From Patiria miniata (Eukaryota; Echinodermata; Asteroidea; Valvatida; Asterinidae): a DNA stretch of 64,000 nucleotides. Of this stretch, positions 41,158-51,614 are shown in pieces. The translations under genes and the position numbers were made by a program. The notes under the pieces were generated by a model. That model saw nothing but the letters and a program-made list of their open reading frames with translations. It searched no databases and had not been told where the DNA came from. The stretch lies in contig NW_024037059.1 in assembly GCF_015706575.1 (NCBI RefSeq), positions 32,498,129-32,562,128 of the forward strand, given 5' to 3'. How positions within the stretch are numbered: position 1 is the first letter of the stretch; the number at the start of each line of letters is the position of its first letter.

Positions 41158-43626
41158 CGTCCCCAGTGCTTACTTTATTTCCAACCGTGTTTCCAATAGT
41201 AAACCCTGGATAGGAAACTTTCTTCCTGTATCCTGATTGGATACCGCAATTGGCTAGTAATGGATTTTTATCGTGTACTTGGTGCTATATATTCACAACG
41301 TGCAGCACGTGTTTTCGCGATCATTCGTCCACGCCTTCTCGAAAATACTAATTTTCTTTCCAATTTGCTCATATTAATATGAAATATGATACTGCATGTT
41401 GTCTCGATAAGATCGTAACAGTTTGATTTCAAAAATCGTGTTTTCGTAACTCACGCCGGTTTTCCTACCTACCCTATTCTGACAGCCCCATCCTAATTTT
41501 TTTATTGGAAAAATGAGGAAAAATTACCCAAAACCATCACTTTCTACCTTTTGCCTTTGACTACAAGCAGACGCCTCCATATGATTGTACACAAAAAAAT
41601 TGGCAAAAAAAATAATTTCCCTACCTACCTACCCTATTATCGAATGCCATGTAATCGGAAGCAGAACTATGGTTTTTTTTGGCCTCATCGACCTCTCAAA
41701 ATCACCAGGGGTCAGATATTAAATGCCTCCACATCTGAAATTGGCTTCGTGGCATGAATCCCTAACAGCTTCATGCTTTTAGTCAGAAAAATGCACCATT
41801 CTTTCAATTAACATCCTCACTATTTCTGTTTCTTTTTATAAGAAACTTTGTTAAGCTATCTCTCATTTCTCAGCAAATTGCTGACAGATTTTGATGCAAC
41901 AAATGATGGTTTTTGTCTTTTGAATGGTACTTCATTGTTTTTTTTGGTTTTTTTAAATTTATCTCAACAGAAACTTGGCATAATCTGGCTACCTCCCTCC
42001 CATGACCCAACTCGCATCAACCTCTTACCTCTCATATCAGCAAAAGCCTCTAGCAAGCAGTATCTGGCTTTATGGAGATGCTGGAAAGTAAAGTAAGTAA
42101 AGTTTGTCATGAGTGGAACTAATGTGGCCCATCAGGCCGCCCTTTATCCCCGGTTTTAGTAGTATGAAAAGACTGAGAATACTTCTATTCCCCCTGGACG
42201 GGATGTTAGTGCATCTCAAGTTACTTTCCAGCTAATGCTGGCACCCATTTATACTCCTGGGTGGAGAGAGGCAAGTGGGGATGAAGTAGCTTGCCCAAGG
42301 ACACAACACTGGGAAGAGTGGTCATCTACATCCAATGTCCCAATAGTGCGTCAATCCGCCACAGGATACATTTTGCTCCCTCTGTACAGGAACTTGATTA
42401 AAGTCTACAAAACAAATACATTCTTTGTACACATGCTATGAGATATAACTAAATGCATCCCTTGCTTTCAAGTCACCAACCATTGTTTAATAAACTTCAA
42501 TGTAACACCAAGGCTCAATACGTTAACTTAATGTACTCTTCTATTAAAAAAACCCATTATGGCTTGTACTATTAATTTTTAGGCTAAAGTTGGGAACTCT
42601 CAAATACAACAGCCCATTAGTATAACTTTTTGACTTAGGAGCCATTTTGTCTATTGTAGAAATTTTTTTTATATTTCAGATTGCTCAGACAAAATGAAGG
42701 GCCGGTCGCCACAAAAATTTAAAAAAATTAAAAACATTACTAGTCAAAATCGCTTTTTGCTTTAAAATCCAGTAATCAAAATCAAATTGACATCTCATAA
42801 TTATGTTAATAATGCTGGTTTCTGCTACAAAATGTTGATCGAAACTAATAAAGAAGATTCAAGATTTCAACCACAAAATAAACAAATTACACTCTCATAA
42901 TATTATAACTTTAATACCAATACAGGTTATATACGCTAACGTGGTTAACATCCACCCAAACTACTATCTCATTTCTTTTTAATGCCCCAAATCTGACAAT
43001 TAAAAAAAACATTCACAGTTTAAAACTTAACAGTTTACAACCTTAAAATGTGCAGCTGAGGATATACAAACGCAAGCAGCAAATGATAATAAACCCTTTA
43101 CACACATAACAAATGGTTTCAGGGGAGTAACTGAATTAGGTAACTGTTTCTATAACAATCTACACATTTTTTTTGACTTACTTACCTTAACAAAACACAG
43201 TAACTATCACTATATGCATTGAATCATAGTATTGGTACAAATATACTTGCAAAAAATAAAATCAGGAAAAATCACAGTGGTGTTGATTTACATATGATGT
43301 AATCAAGCGGAAAAATGCTAAAACATAACATTAAACAGATCTCTTCCACTAAAATGACAAAACAAAAACCAGGACAAGAATGTTCAAGAAGTGTAACGAC
43401 ATCCACATTCAATATTTGCTCTCAACTTCCACAAAAACGTTTCCATCCCCCTTTTGTTATGGCAGGAGGCATTGATGAGGGGTTGACCGCATGTCACAAG
43501 TTTCATGTCCATATTCCTTTCTTCAACATAGAGCAAACCAGTACATGAATACATGTACTATTGAATTTGCCGTATTTAAAAAAACACACCCCAAAACACC
43601 AACTTGAACGATATGGGTTCCGTTTA
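41158..43626. other. Noncoding DNA with one shared repeat
   Basis: 41456-41690 is the partner of 32495-32715. Otherwise the sequence is AT-rich, without splice-bounded frames or RNA genes that I can support. Confidence 0.45.
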
Positions 43627-44925
43627 TACAGGGTGTTTAAAAAAAAAGGTACTCCTACTTTTTATACAGGGTTAATATGGCCAGACTATATCTTTACTAG
43701 CAAAAAGCGTGGTGTCATCTTAAAGCAGAAGCTACATGCTTTTCAATATCTCAGTTGACCTTCAGGGGTCACGTATCATTGAGCACCAGTATCTTGAAAA
43801 TGTGGTGCAAAATTGGGGTTGGTTCACTTTCATGTCGAACAAAATCAGCACAGTGTGCTGGAGGACTTTCGAGATGTTCTGACAAGAGCATTAAAAAATG
43901 CAAGACTCAGGTACTTGTTGATTCGTTTCACTCTAAAAGGGTCGGGGGGGGGGGGGGACGATGACGGGGGGGGGGGGGGGGGAGTCCGTCTTCCCCCCCC
44001 CCTAAAAGATGGTAAAAATAACCCGGCCCTTTAGGGTTAATTAACCTTTAGCGGTAGAATCGCATCAACGCAGCTTGTGAAATATTGTCCAATTACCAAT
44101 GGATGCGGAACGCGCAAAATTTGAGACAAAAAAACTTACGAACAAGAATTCCATAGGGTTGTCTAAGGGGGTTGGTAAACAGCGATAGGTCAATTTTATT
44201 AATGAGTGAAACATTTTTAAGCATAAGTTTCTGATTTTCCCTCACTTGCCAAGGCACTCTCCTGGTCTCCCCTCTCCAAACACAGTTGACATCGACGCCG
44301 CATGTTGTCCACAGCTCACGGTATCTGGATCTTCTCACAAAATATCCACTTCGCACCAAAGCCAGTTACGCAAATCCTGCATGTTGCGCAGTAGGGTGCT
44401 GAACACTTTGTTCTTCAAATGACCCCCCCAAAAAAGTCACATGGCATGAGGTCTGGTGGCCTGGGGACTACCGGGGTGGCAAAGTCTCGTTTGTGAAAGC
44501 ATTCCCACAGGCGATTTCGAACAGCAAGGAAATGGTGGGCTGGTGTGCCATCTTGAGCCCACCACAGATAAACTGAAGATTACATTTTCCTGGTGTTGCA
44601 AGTGGAAAGTTGAACTAGTACTCATGAATAAAATTCAAGATTATACAAGAACCTGAGTCTTCTTCAATTTTGTAAGTGGTTGTGCTCTTTCATCTTGAAT
44701 GTCTTCCAGCACACTGTGTCGATATTGTTTGACAAGAAAGTGAACCAACCCCAATTTTGCACCATGTTTTCAAGAAAATGGAGCTCAATAATGCATGACC
44801 CTGGAAAGTAACCAAGGTATCATTGAAAAGCATGTAGCTTTTACTTTCTGCTGGTAAACATATATTCTGGCCGTATTAACCCTTTAAATTAGGATTATCT
44901 TTTTTTTTTTAAAACACCCAGTATA
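43627..44925 (-). mobile_element. Mariner-like (DD41D-type) DNA transposon relic
   Basis: The ends are ACAGGGTGTTTAAAAAAAA at 43628 and the inverse TTTTTTTTAAAACACCCAGTA ending near 44923, with TA at each side. The inverted region extends about 240 bp inward (AAAATTGGGGTTGGTTCACTT near 43811 and AAGTGAACCAACCCCAATTTT near 44738). The interior holds the transposase fragment at 44411-44570 and two long G-runs (43944-43981). It is non-functional. Confidence 0.7.
44411..44570 (-). pseudogene. Transposase fragment (Tc1/mariner DDE domain)
   Basis: One minus-strand frame reads WAQDGTPAHHFLAVRNRLW and, 14 residues later, RPPDLMPCDFF. These are the second and third acidic blocks of mariner-like transposases. 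The spacing between the catalytic Asp residues is 37 here, shorter than the 41 of the nearest lineage I know with this wording, so a few residues seem lost. The frame breaks after a G-run next to DFF. The first Asp and the N-terminal helix-turn-helix are not found. Confidence 0.65.
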
Positions 44926-47040
44926 TTAAAAGGGGAATACATTTGTGATGGCCGGTTTTAAACAAGTACGTGGATAATCTGTGAACAAGCTCCTACCGGG
45001 TTTTGAAAGTACTTGTTTAATGCCGGCAAAGCACATATTTATTCCTGTACCTTTCGGTCAAAAAATCAAAACAAGTCACAAATTATAAATTTCCAACGAT
45101 TTTCTTTAACAAGTTTACTTCATGTTTTGTGAAACACCCCTCCAGCTTTATGGTATGTGCCTCACGTGAGTAGTACTAAAAATTTCTTTATATGGGCCTT
45201 ATTCACAAGTCGGCCATATTGAATGTAAAGTGAGGTAAAATCTTCATTTTTAGAACTTGCGAAGAGAAATGAAAGTAATGACAAAGTTAATGACGCATTA
45301 TACCAGTCTGCTCTAATGAATAATGTACAATTTGTGATTAAATATACCCTAATGTTTAAGTCACAAAAAATGAAAGTGAGGCTAGAATGTATAAATAATC
45401 TGGCATCCTCCCATGCAACAATTTTGCACACCCCCTAGGAAGTTAGGGTTAATAAAATACATTCAGGGAACCCGACCAAAATGGCTTTCTCGTGAATAAG
45501 TCCATGGAGATTCGCACACGCGTGGTGCATACTGCACAATGTGGCGCAGAACAAAGCAGTGCCGGGGAAAAGTGTATAAAACCAGTTGGTGTTTTATCAA
45601 CCATTTAAAACCACCTATGTGACAGGCTCTTGACCAGTAGGAATGGGTAAACTGTCTTGAGTGTATATGAATTTCCTTTTGATGAATACTTAAATGACCA
45701 CCACCACAGTTTTAAAGATAATGTACTAACAATGTTGGGAAACTTGTAACAGTATCCCATATAATAACTTGTGCTTAGACACGGTTTTACATTGGCATAC
45801 TCATCCATCATCAGGTCATGCGACACACCTTCAACTTCATAGGATGTTGTGAATACATCTCTCCTTTACTCCAACACATCCTAAGGTAAGACAATCACAG
45901 TCTGTTTTTGTCAGTTGGATTTTGTGTCAGGAAGATTTGATATTGGGTACAGCACTGAGTATGCGAATAGCAAAAAAACAAAACAAAACCAACAATAACA
46001 AATGTCTTCAAAAGAATACAACTTTAAAATGTATTCTGCGATAAACTTTAGATTGTACACTACTATTGGTGTTTCTCATAGCGTACAACCTATAAATATA
46101 ACATTACAATTGCCTTAAATGATTTTAGTAAAAATATATGTCCACGCATTATTTACAATTAATTTACACTATATATATCAGTCATATTTTCATTTGTAAT
46201 CAATTGTAGTGTGAGTAGTACAGCAGCATATAATGAGTAAATTAAAACTGGGCATTAATTACAACAGATTTTGTTTAAAACGATGTCTGAAAAACTTGAA
46301 GTGATTGGGAGCAGGCAAGGATCGGGATCCATGAGTATGGGACAAAGAAGTAACTCTCAACCAAAACTAAAGAGGCACAAGACAAACCACCAAATTAAGA
46401 CAGGTTGATTATTTTTTTTAGTTGCTGATTATCAAAAGATATTGTTGCTATAACTACATGAATCATTCAAGGTTATGGGTGATAGCAATGTACATGAAAG
46501 GTGACTGATTTTACAGGATTAATGATAAAAGCCTTTACCAAGCTGATGAAATGGTCCATTACCTTTTAAGCCAGGAATATCACCACAACTCACCAGAACA
46601 TGTAAAGCATTTCTTCAGATGTTCACAGGCAGTTGTTAAATTTAGACCTTTGAAGTTATCAAAGGAAATGTTAGACATTGTCCAATCATTAATTTCTTAA
46701 ATTTCCCCCCAAAAATATTAAGAACAACAAAACAAAACAATAATAAGTTTGCCAAGTCGCATCTTATGCCGAGTCAATTTGTCATTTAGTATAAAAAAAC
46801 GCACATGATCAATTTGAACAAGATTGAAATTTTCAATCCAATTAACCATTTCTGGTCCCAATCCAATTAACCATTTCTGGTCAAGGAGATAATGAGCTGC
46901 ATAAAAAGTGACTGACAGAAAAGGGAAAGATTAGCAAAAATGAAACATATCATGCAACTGTTTCCAGTTAATTTGCACTATTTAATGTTTATGCAAGTGA
47001 GTACTGTTTCAACATGACACCTTTATTAGAAAAAATGCAG
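44926..47040. other. Noncoding DNA with a diverged repeat
   Basis: 45060-45660 shares blocks with 57990-58350 (ATTTCCAACRATTTT, GCTTCATGTTTT, CGTGACRGGCTCT, ACCARTAGRAATGG), the same orientation and an old family. No gene is supported. Confidence 0.45.
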
Positions 47041-47048
47041 CCCTTAAG

Positions 47049-47586
47049 CAGTGGCGGCGCCAGACTCTAAAATTTGGGGGGAAATTGGGGGGCAAGGAAA
47101 TATTTTTGGGAGCAGTCAAAATAAAATCTGATGATATCCAAAATCTAATGGAAAAGTAAGGAAGAGCCCAATAAAATGGCAACCTAAAAGCCTGTGTATG
47201 CATGCGCATGCCCATTGTCAATGGTCCCGAAAAAAGCCACTAGAGCTGCAACTTAGAAGTGTAGTCATTTTTATGAATGAGAAATGGTATCAAAATGCAG
47301 AATGGTGTACATAACAAATGTACAACAAAGACGTTGGCTGCACACTATCTACGGCTGTGTTTATGCATGTGGCATGTTTAATAATGTTTATAATGCTTTC
47401 ATTGGCCCAAAATGTGTCCACACAACCTCTCTATCTTCAACTTGTTACGAAAACAGGGAAGAAAATAAACAAAATGACTGTATTTGTAGATAAAGTATTG
47501 AGGGAAAATTGGGGGGGGGAAACTGGGGTAGGGGGCAAGGAAACAAATGCCCCCCCTCCCCCCCCCTGTCCGTAGCGCCGCCACTG
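47049..47586. mobile_element. hAT-type non-autonomous element
   Basis: TIRs are CAGTGGCGGCGC and the inverse GCGCCGCCACTG (12 bp). They are flanked by CCCTTAAG (47041-47048) and GCCTTAAG (47587-47594), an 8-bp TSD with one mismatch. TSD size and the CAG ends are typical of hAT. Subterminal G-rich repeats (AATTGGGGGGCAAGGAAA and AACTGGGG...GGGCAAGGAAA) are shared by both ends. There is no transposase frame. Confidence 0.8.
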
Positions 47587-47594
47587 GCCTTAAG

Positions 47595-47906
47595 AGACAA
47601 CACAATGAAATACATCCACAGACGATTCCAGGTTAAATGATTTGTTACATAACATATTACAATGCAGCAGCGTAGCCAGGTTCTCACCCTAGGGGGGTGT
47701 GTGGGAGTGGCTTGAGGTTACAATGGGGGGGGGGGGGGCGCGCGACACCATCTTCCTATGGGGGTGCTGTTCATAACCTTTATCATGGTAAATGTTAGAC
47801 AATAACTACAGCTATTTCCTTTCCACGGACGTTAAAATAAACAGCCACTCGCGAAAAGAAAGGGTTTTGGCGAAAAATACCCACAAAATCGCAGAAAAAG
47901 GGACTT
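47595..47906. other. Short noncoding interval
   Basis: AGCAGCGTAGCCAGGTTCTC followed by G-runs (about 47664-47735) resembles another hAT-like end without a partner. Nothing else is recognised. Confidence 0.4.
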
Positions 47907-47909
47907 TAA

Positions 47910-48282
47910 GGCCAAAAAAAAAAAAGTCTCCGGTTTCTGGTATGCGCGCGCGTCGCCGTAGCCATGCGCGTCGGCAAAATGAAAAAGTTTTTTTTTTCAA
48001 TTAAAGATGATGTCTTAAAACCGCCAAACTCACTGGTTTGACTGGAATCCTGCTGCTGCACAATTTTAACGTGTTTTAGATTGGGTTATGGTCGAGAATA
48101 AGCTTTATGTGGCCTCTCTGGACTCCCATATATTTGCACTAAGTTTAGTCGGGCACCATTTGCAGTCATCAGCCGACATTTGAAGCAAAAAAATCAGCTT
48201 AAAAAAAAAAAAAAGCCGCGTCGCCGCACCACTTTTTGGGCAAGCTCCATACCAGAAACCGGAGACTTTTTTTTTTTTGGCC
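47910..48282. mobile_element. PIF/Harbinger-type MITE
   Basis: It has 34-bp TIRs, GGCC-A12-GTCTCCGGTTTCTGGTATG and its inverse. TAA lies on both sides (47907-47909 and 48283-48285). A 3-bp TAA TSD with GGCC-type ends fits Harbinger/Tourist MITEs. The length is 373 bp and it is noncoding. It lies just downstream of the receptor gene's stop codon and may be within its 3' UTR. Confidence 0.75.
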
Positions 48283-48398
48283 TAATTGCTGATTTGAAAA
48301 GGTTGAGCAACTTATTTTGGAAATTGTTTGCCTAAAATGGCATCATAAATTCAAGATGGCTGCTGCATTTGCATTTCATCAAATAATAAATGAAGCAT

Positions 48399-49035
48399 TT
48401 AGTTTTCAAAGACGCTGAGCCGTGAGGAAATGCTCTGGCCAATACGCCTCGAAGAGTACCCTCCCTGGCTGGGATTAGATAAAGTATCTGACTGATCCTC
48501 GCTAATGAGGGCGGCATTGGACCCAGTATCTGGACTATCCGGTGGGGGCTGATCAGAACGCGCTACTGGGATGGTAGGTTGAAGGTAGAGTGGAGGTGGC
48601 ACTGGTGCAAGGGGCACTGGGTTGCTAGGGGTGATTTCAGTGTTAGTACCTCCAACTGGAGGTGGGGGAGGGGCCACAGGGGGAGCAGGGGGAGGAGTAC
48701 GGGGAGGGTATTCAGCCAGCAGTCCCCCCGTGGGAGTTGAGTAGACAAACGGACGGTAGACACTTACATCAGAATCATGAACAGGGTTCTCCATGACTGG
48801 GGTGCCCTCCACATTGGCCTCTGGGTTAGCAATGCCATTCTCCATGCCGTGGGCATCTGAGTCCGGTAGGGGTGAAGTCTCCTCAGGCGCTGGCACTTCC
48901 AAACCCTGTTCTGCCACAGGGTTGGCAACTTCATCTGGCTCGCCATTTTCTGAGTCAATGTTGATGAGGAATTGGTTGTCATCCATGCTATTGGTATCAC
49001 CCATGCCAGCATCTGGCTGGTCTATAGACTTGGAG
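48399..49035 (-). CDS. Last coding exon: proline-rich cytoplasmic tail of membrane receptor
   Basis: The acceptor is TTTGTATCTGTTGGCAG and the stop is TAA at 48399-48401. It encodes about 212 residues. The first part is acidic (NIDSENGEPDEVANP), the middle is proline-rich (PPRTPPPAPPVAPPPPPVGG, a likely SH3, WW or EVH1 ligand) and the end is Ser-rich (SSRLSVFEN). The exon starts in phase 2, matching the donor of the transmembrane exon at 49738. The absence of Cys fits a cytosolic tail. No kinase or other folded domain is seen. An obvious AATAAA on this strand was not found before 47.8 kb. Confidence 0.8.
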
Positions 49036-49737
49036 CTGCCAACAGATACAAATTGTTTTAACAAAATATTACAATTTCTCAAAGTCAGTCAATATTTTAG
49101 ATGATGGTATATACATGTAAAATAGATAAATCTTTTGTTAAAACAACAGCTAACACCATACCAGCACACATCTAGCATATGAACCAACCCAAGTTGCAAG
49201 CATCAATGTTCCATCTCTTCAGGCCATTATTGTGGCAAGCGGCATTTACATGATGACCTAGCAATCAGCAATTTTGGGTGAATGTTAGGTCTGATTTATG
49301 AAAATACCATTAACTCAATAGGTAATTTTCAAAAACCCTTTCTGAATCCACCAAAATTACCAGTTAATTGTTATGGAATCAAGTCCCATGTATTGAGTAC
49401 CAATAGCCTAGCTGTACCTTTATGCCTACTCTGTTCAGCCACGTATTAAAAACAAAGGGGAGGGGCCCAAGAAAAAGGATCACTTCTCGTACATCATTTC
49501 AACTCTTCCACAACCTGCACACATACCAACACACTCTGTGATTCTTTGTGTACTTACCAATTTTTCCATACGTTGTTATTTTTTGTGTATTTTCAACATT
49601 TTATGTTTTGTATAGGATCGTTCCTGTTTTTGTTGATGATGGGGTGGTGGAGGGGAGGGGAACAGTGTACCTTCCCAACTTCCTGAGCTGGGTCAAAGCC
49701 TATAAATTGAATATTAGTAGAAACCATTCCGACAAAC

Positions 49738-49867
49738 CTGGTGTCAGCCTCCGTCTTCACATTGGCAGGTGCAGATTCCCCAGAGCGCTTGGCCCCAGAA
49801 CTGCAACACATCATCATGCAGGTGATGACAAACACAGTCAGACAGATCAATACCAAGACAACAACAC
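49738..49867 (-). CDS. Transmembrane exon of membrane receptor
   Basis: The exon is 130 nt, from an acceptor at TTTTTTAAAG to a donor CAG|GTTTGT. Phase 1 in, phase 2 out, both matching its neighbours. It encodes a hydrophobic helix (VVVLVLICLTVFVITCMMM) ending in CC, a possible palmitoylation site, then a Lys/Arg-containing stop-transfer stretch (SSGAKRSGE). That orientation predicts a type I protein with a cytosolic C-terminus. It follows the sushi exon directly with a single glycine codon across the junction. Confidence 0.85.
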
Positions 49868-51434
49868 CTTTAAAAAAGGTCAAAGTTCAATGGTCATTTA
49901 AATTGTGAAAGGCCAACCCAATTTAAGCATCAGGTACTGCACGAAAGAAAAATATCATCAGACTTGTTGTGACTATAGGCTTCTGGTTTCACTCCACCAA
50001 ATGTGGCTCACAGAAAATAACACAGAATCAGACAGAAAAAGCACCAGAAAAAGCGCTCAGGAGCAGGTTTTTTTTTCACTGGAAATGAAAGATTACGACC
50101 TCTAGGACAATTTTCTTTTGAATATTAACAGAGATAGCCGTATCATTTTTTTTTACATCCCCCCCCCAAACCACCCCTTAACCAGTTGTCAATCTCTTGG
50201 TCGAGGCCTAAATGTAGCCCCCCACCTTTATGGGAAATAGGCCCACAAGTTTGGGCTTTTTGTTAACCCTATAGGGCCGGGGGGGGGGGGGGGGGGGGGT
50301 GGAATCCGCCCCCCTTCAACATTTTCCGCGATGGCCTCTAAAAAATTTTTTTCGCAACCTGAGCTGTTCTGACTTTTTAGCCTCGAGCTTTGCGCATCTT
50401 TTGATACCAAAAACATAAAAATTGGACCACGGGTTGCCGCGTAGTGAAAAATTGTCATGAATAATTAATTAGCCTTAATTCTAAAACCTATTAACCTATA
50501 GTCATGAAATTTCTTGATCTTCAGAAATATGTATACAATCTGTCCCAAGTGTAGGCCGCAAGGAACTCTTATTCAAACTTACCTGTGGGATCACAAAATA
50601 TTAAAGAGCTTGCATGCAGGAATTTACAGCTTTTTGGTGGTTTGCACCTTACATATCCTGCAGTTCTGAAGAGCATGTGACCTTGTCAAATGTCAATCTA
50701 AATTGTTCCTGATTTAAATCACAACCAAAATTCACCCAAGTCTATGAAATAAAATGACATTACCAGGGCAGTCTACATCTGTTGTAGGGCTGATAGTATG
50801 GAGTTTCAACCTTTCTAGTTATGAATTTTGACTAACTGCATACTTGCTTAGTGTCTCCCTGCACTGGAGATTCTACTTCTAAAGTTATGGAACTTTAGAT
50901 TATGCTCAGTCTTTACAGCAAGCGTGCAATTGCTTAGATTATAACTTAGCTAACTTACACAGGATCACCACGGTGAAGATTGGTAATGGGGAACTTCCAT
51001 CGTCTATTCAAATAAGGAAAAGTATAAACTGCAGGTAAGACAATGTTAAAGTAAAAAAAGTCAACACGACTCTGTTTGAGGAATGCTTCAGATATATACG
51101 TTTGTTTTTAAAATCAAAGTCGCAGTCGTAGTGACGGATACCATTGCTTCATTCCAGCTACAAATGTTTAATGCATTCTAAGCAAAGTTTTAATATCTAT
51201 TTGGCCCTACTTAATTGGTAGGAATTGCTACAAAATAATTAAGCCTGATGTTTATGCATAGTTAAAACAACTTAAAATAATAGTGTTCTTTAAGGACAAG
51301 TGAAATTCATTCATTTTTGATTTTCCACCTGTTAGTTTATGTGGTTTGAATGAAATTTAAATGGGCTGAATAAATGTCACAATCTTTCGAAGTGTACCAA
51401 TACAAAATTTTAGAAACAGGCCTTTCAACTGTAC
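49868..51434. other. Intron of the receptor gene
   Basis: No exon is seen. It contains TTAACCCTATAGGGCCGG followed by a G-run (about 50261-50299). A related end (TTAACCCTAAAGGGCCGG in inverse) lies at about 44018-44042 inside the mariner relic, suggesting a shared repeat. Confidence 0.5.
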
Positions 51435-51614
51435 CTTGGCATTCCAAGTTTCTATCAAATCTCCCAGTAGATTGACACATGTAAACTCGCCCTCCAACTG
51501 GTCGGTAGCCCGCTCTGCAATCTAGTAAGTAGTCGTCTCCCTCGTACACGTAAGGTACAATGGCATCGGTGGAAGCAACGTTGGGAACATTAGGGACCAA
51601 ACAGTGAGCTTTGT
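51435..51614 (-). CDS. Sushi (CCP) domain exon of membrane receptor
   Basis: The exon is exactly 180 nt, phase 1 at both ends, with acceptor GACTTTCTTTCAG and donor CAAG|GTACAG. It encodes one complement-control-protein module of about 58 residues with four cysteines in the expected order (HCLVPN, LLDCRAGY, VYMCQSTG, LECQ). The usual Trp between Cys3 and Cys4 is replaced by Phe (GRF). Single phase 1-1 exons are how sushi domains are normally shuffled. It is juxtamembrane and extracellular, probably for protein-protein contact. Confidence 0.88.

Noticed and set aside
49548..49901. Plus-strand frame at the transmembrane exon
   Set aside because: It is antisense to a splice-supported exon, and its hydrophobic start lies in intron.
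43944..50299. G-runs as G-quadruplex regulators
   Set aside because: They are single long homopolymers near repeat ends and prone to assembly error; no positional logic relative to genes.
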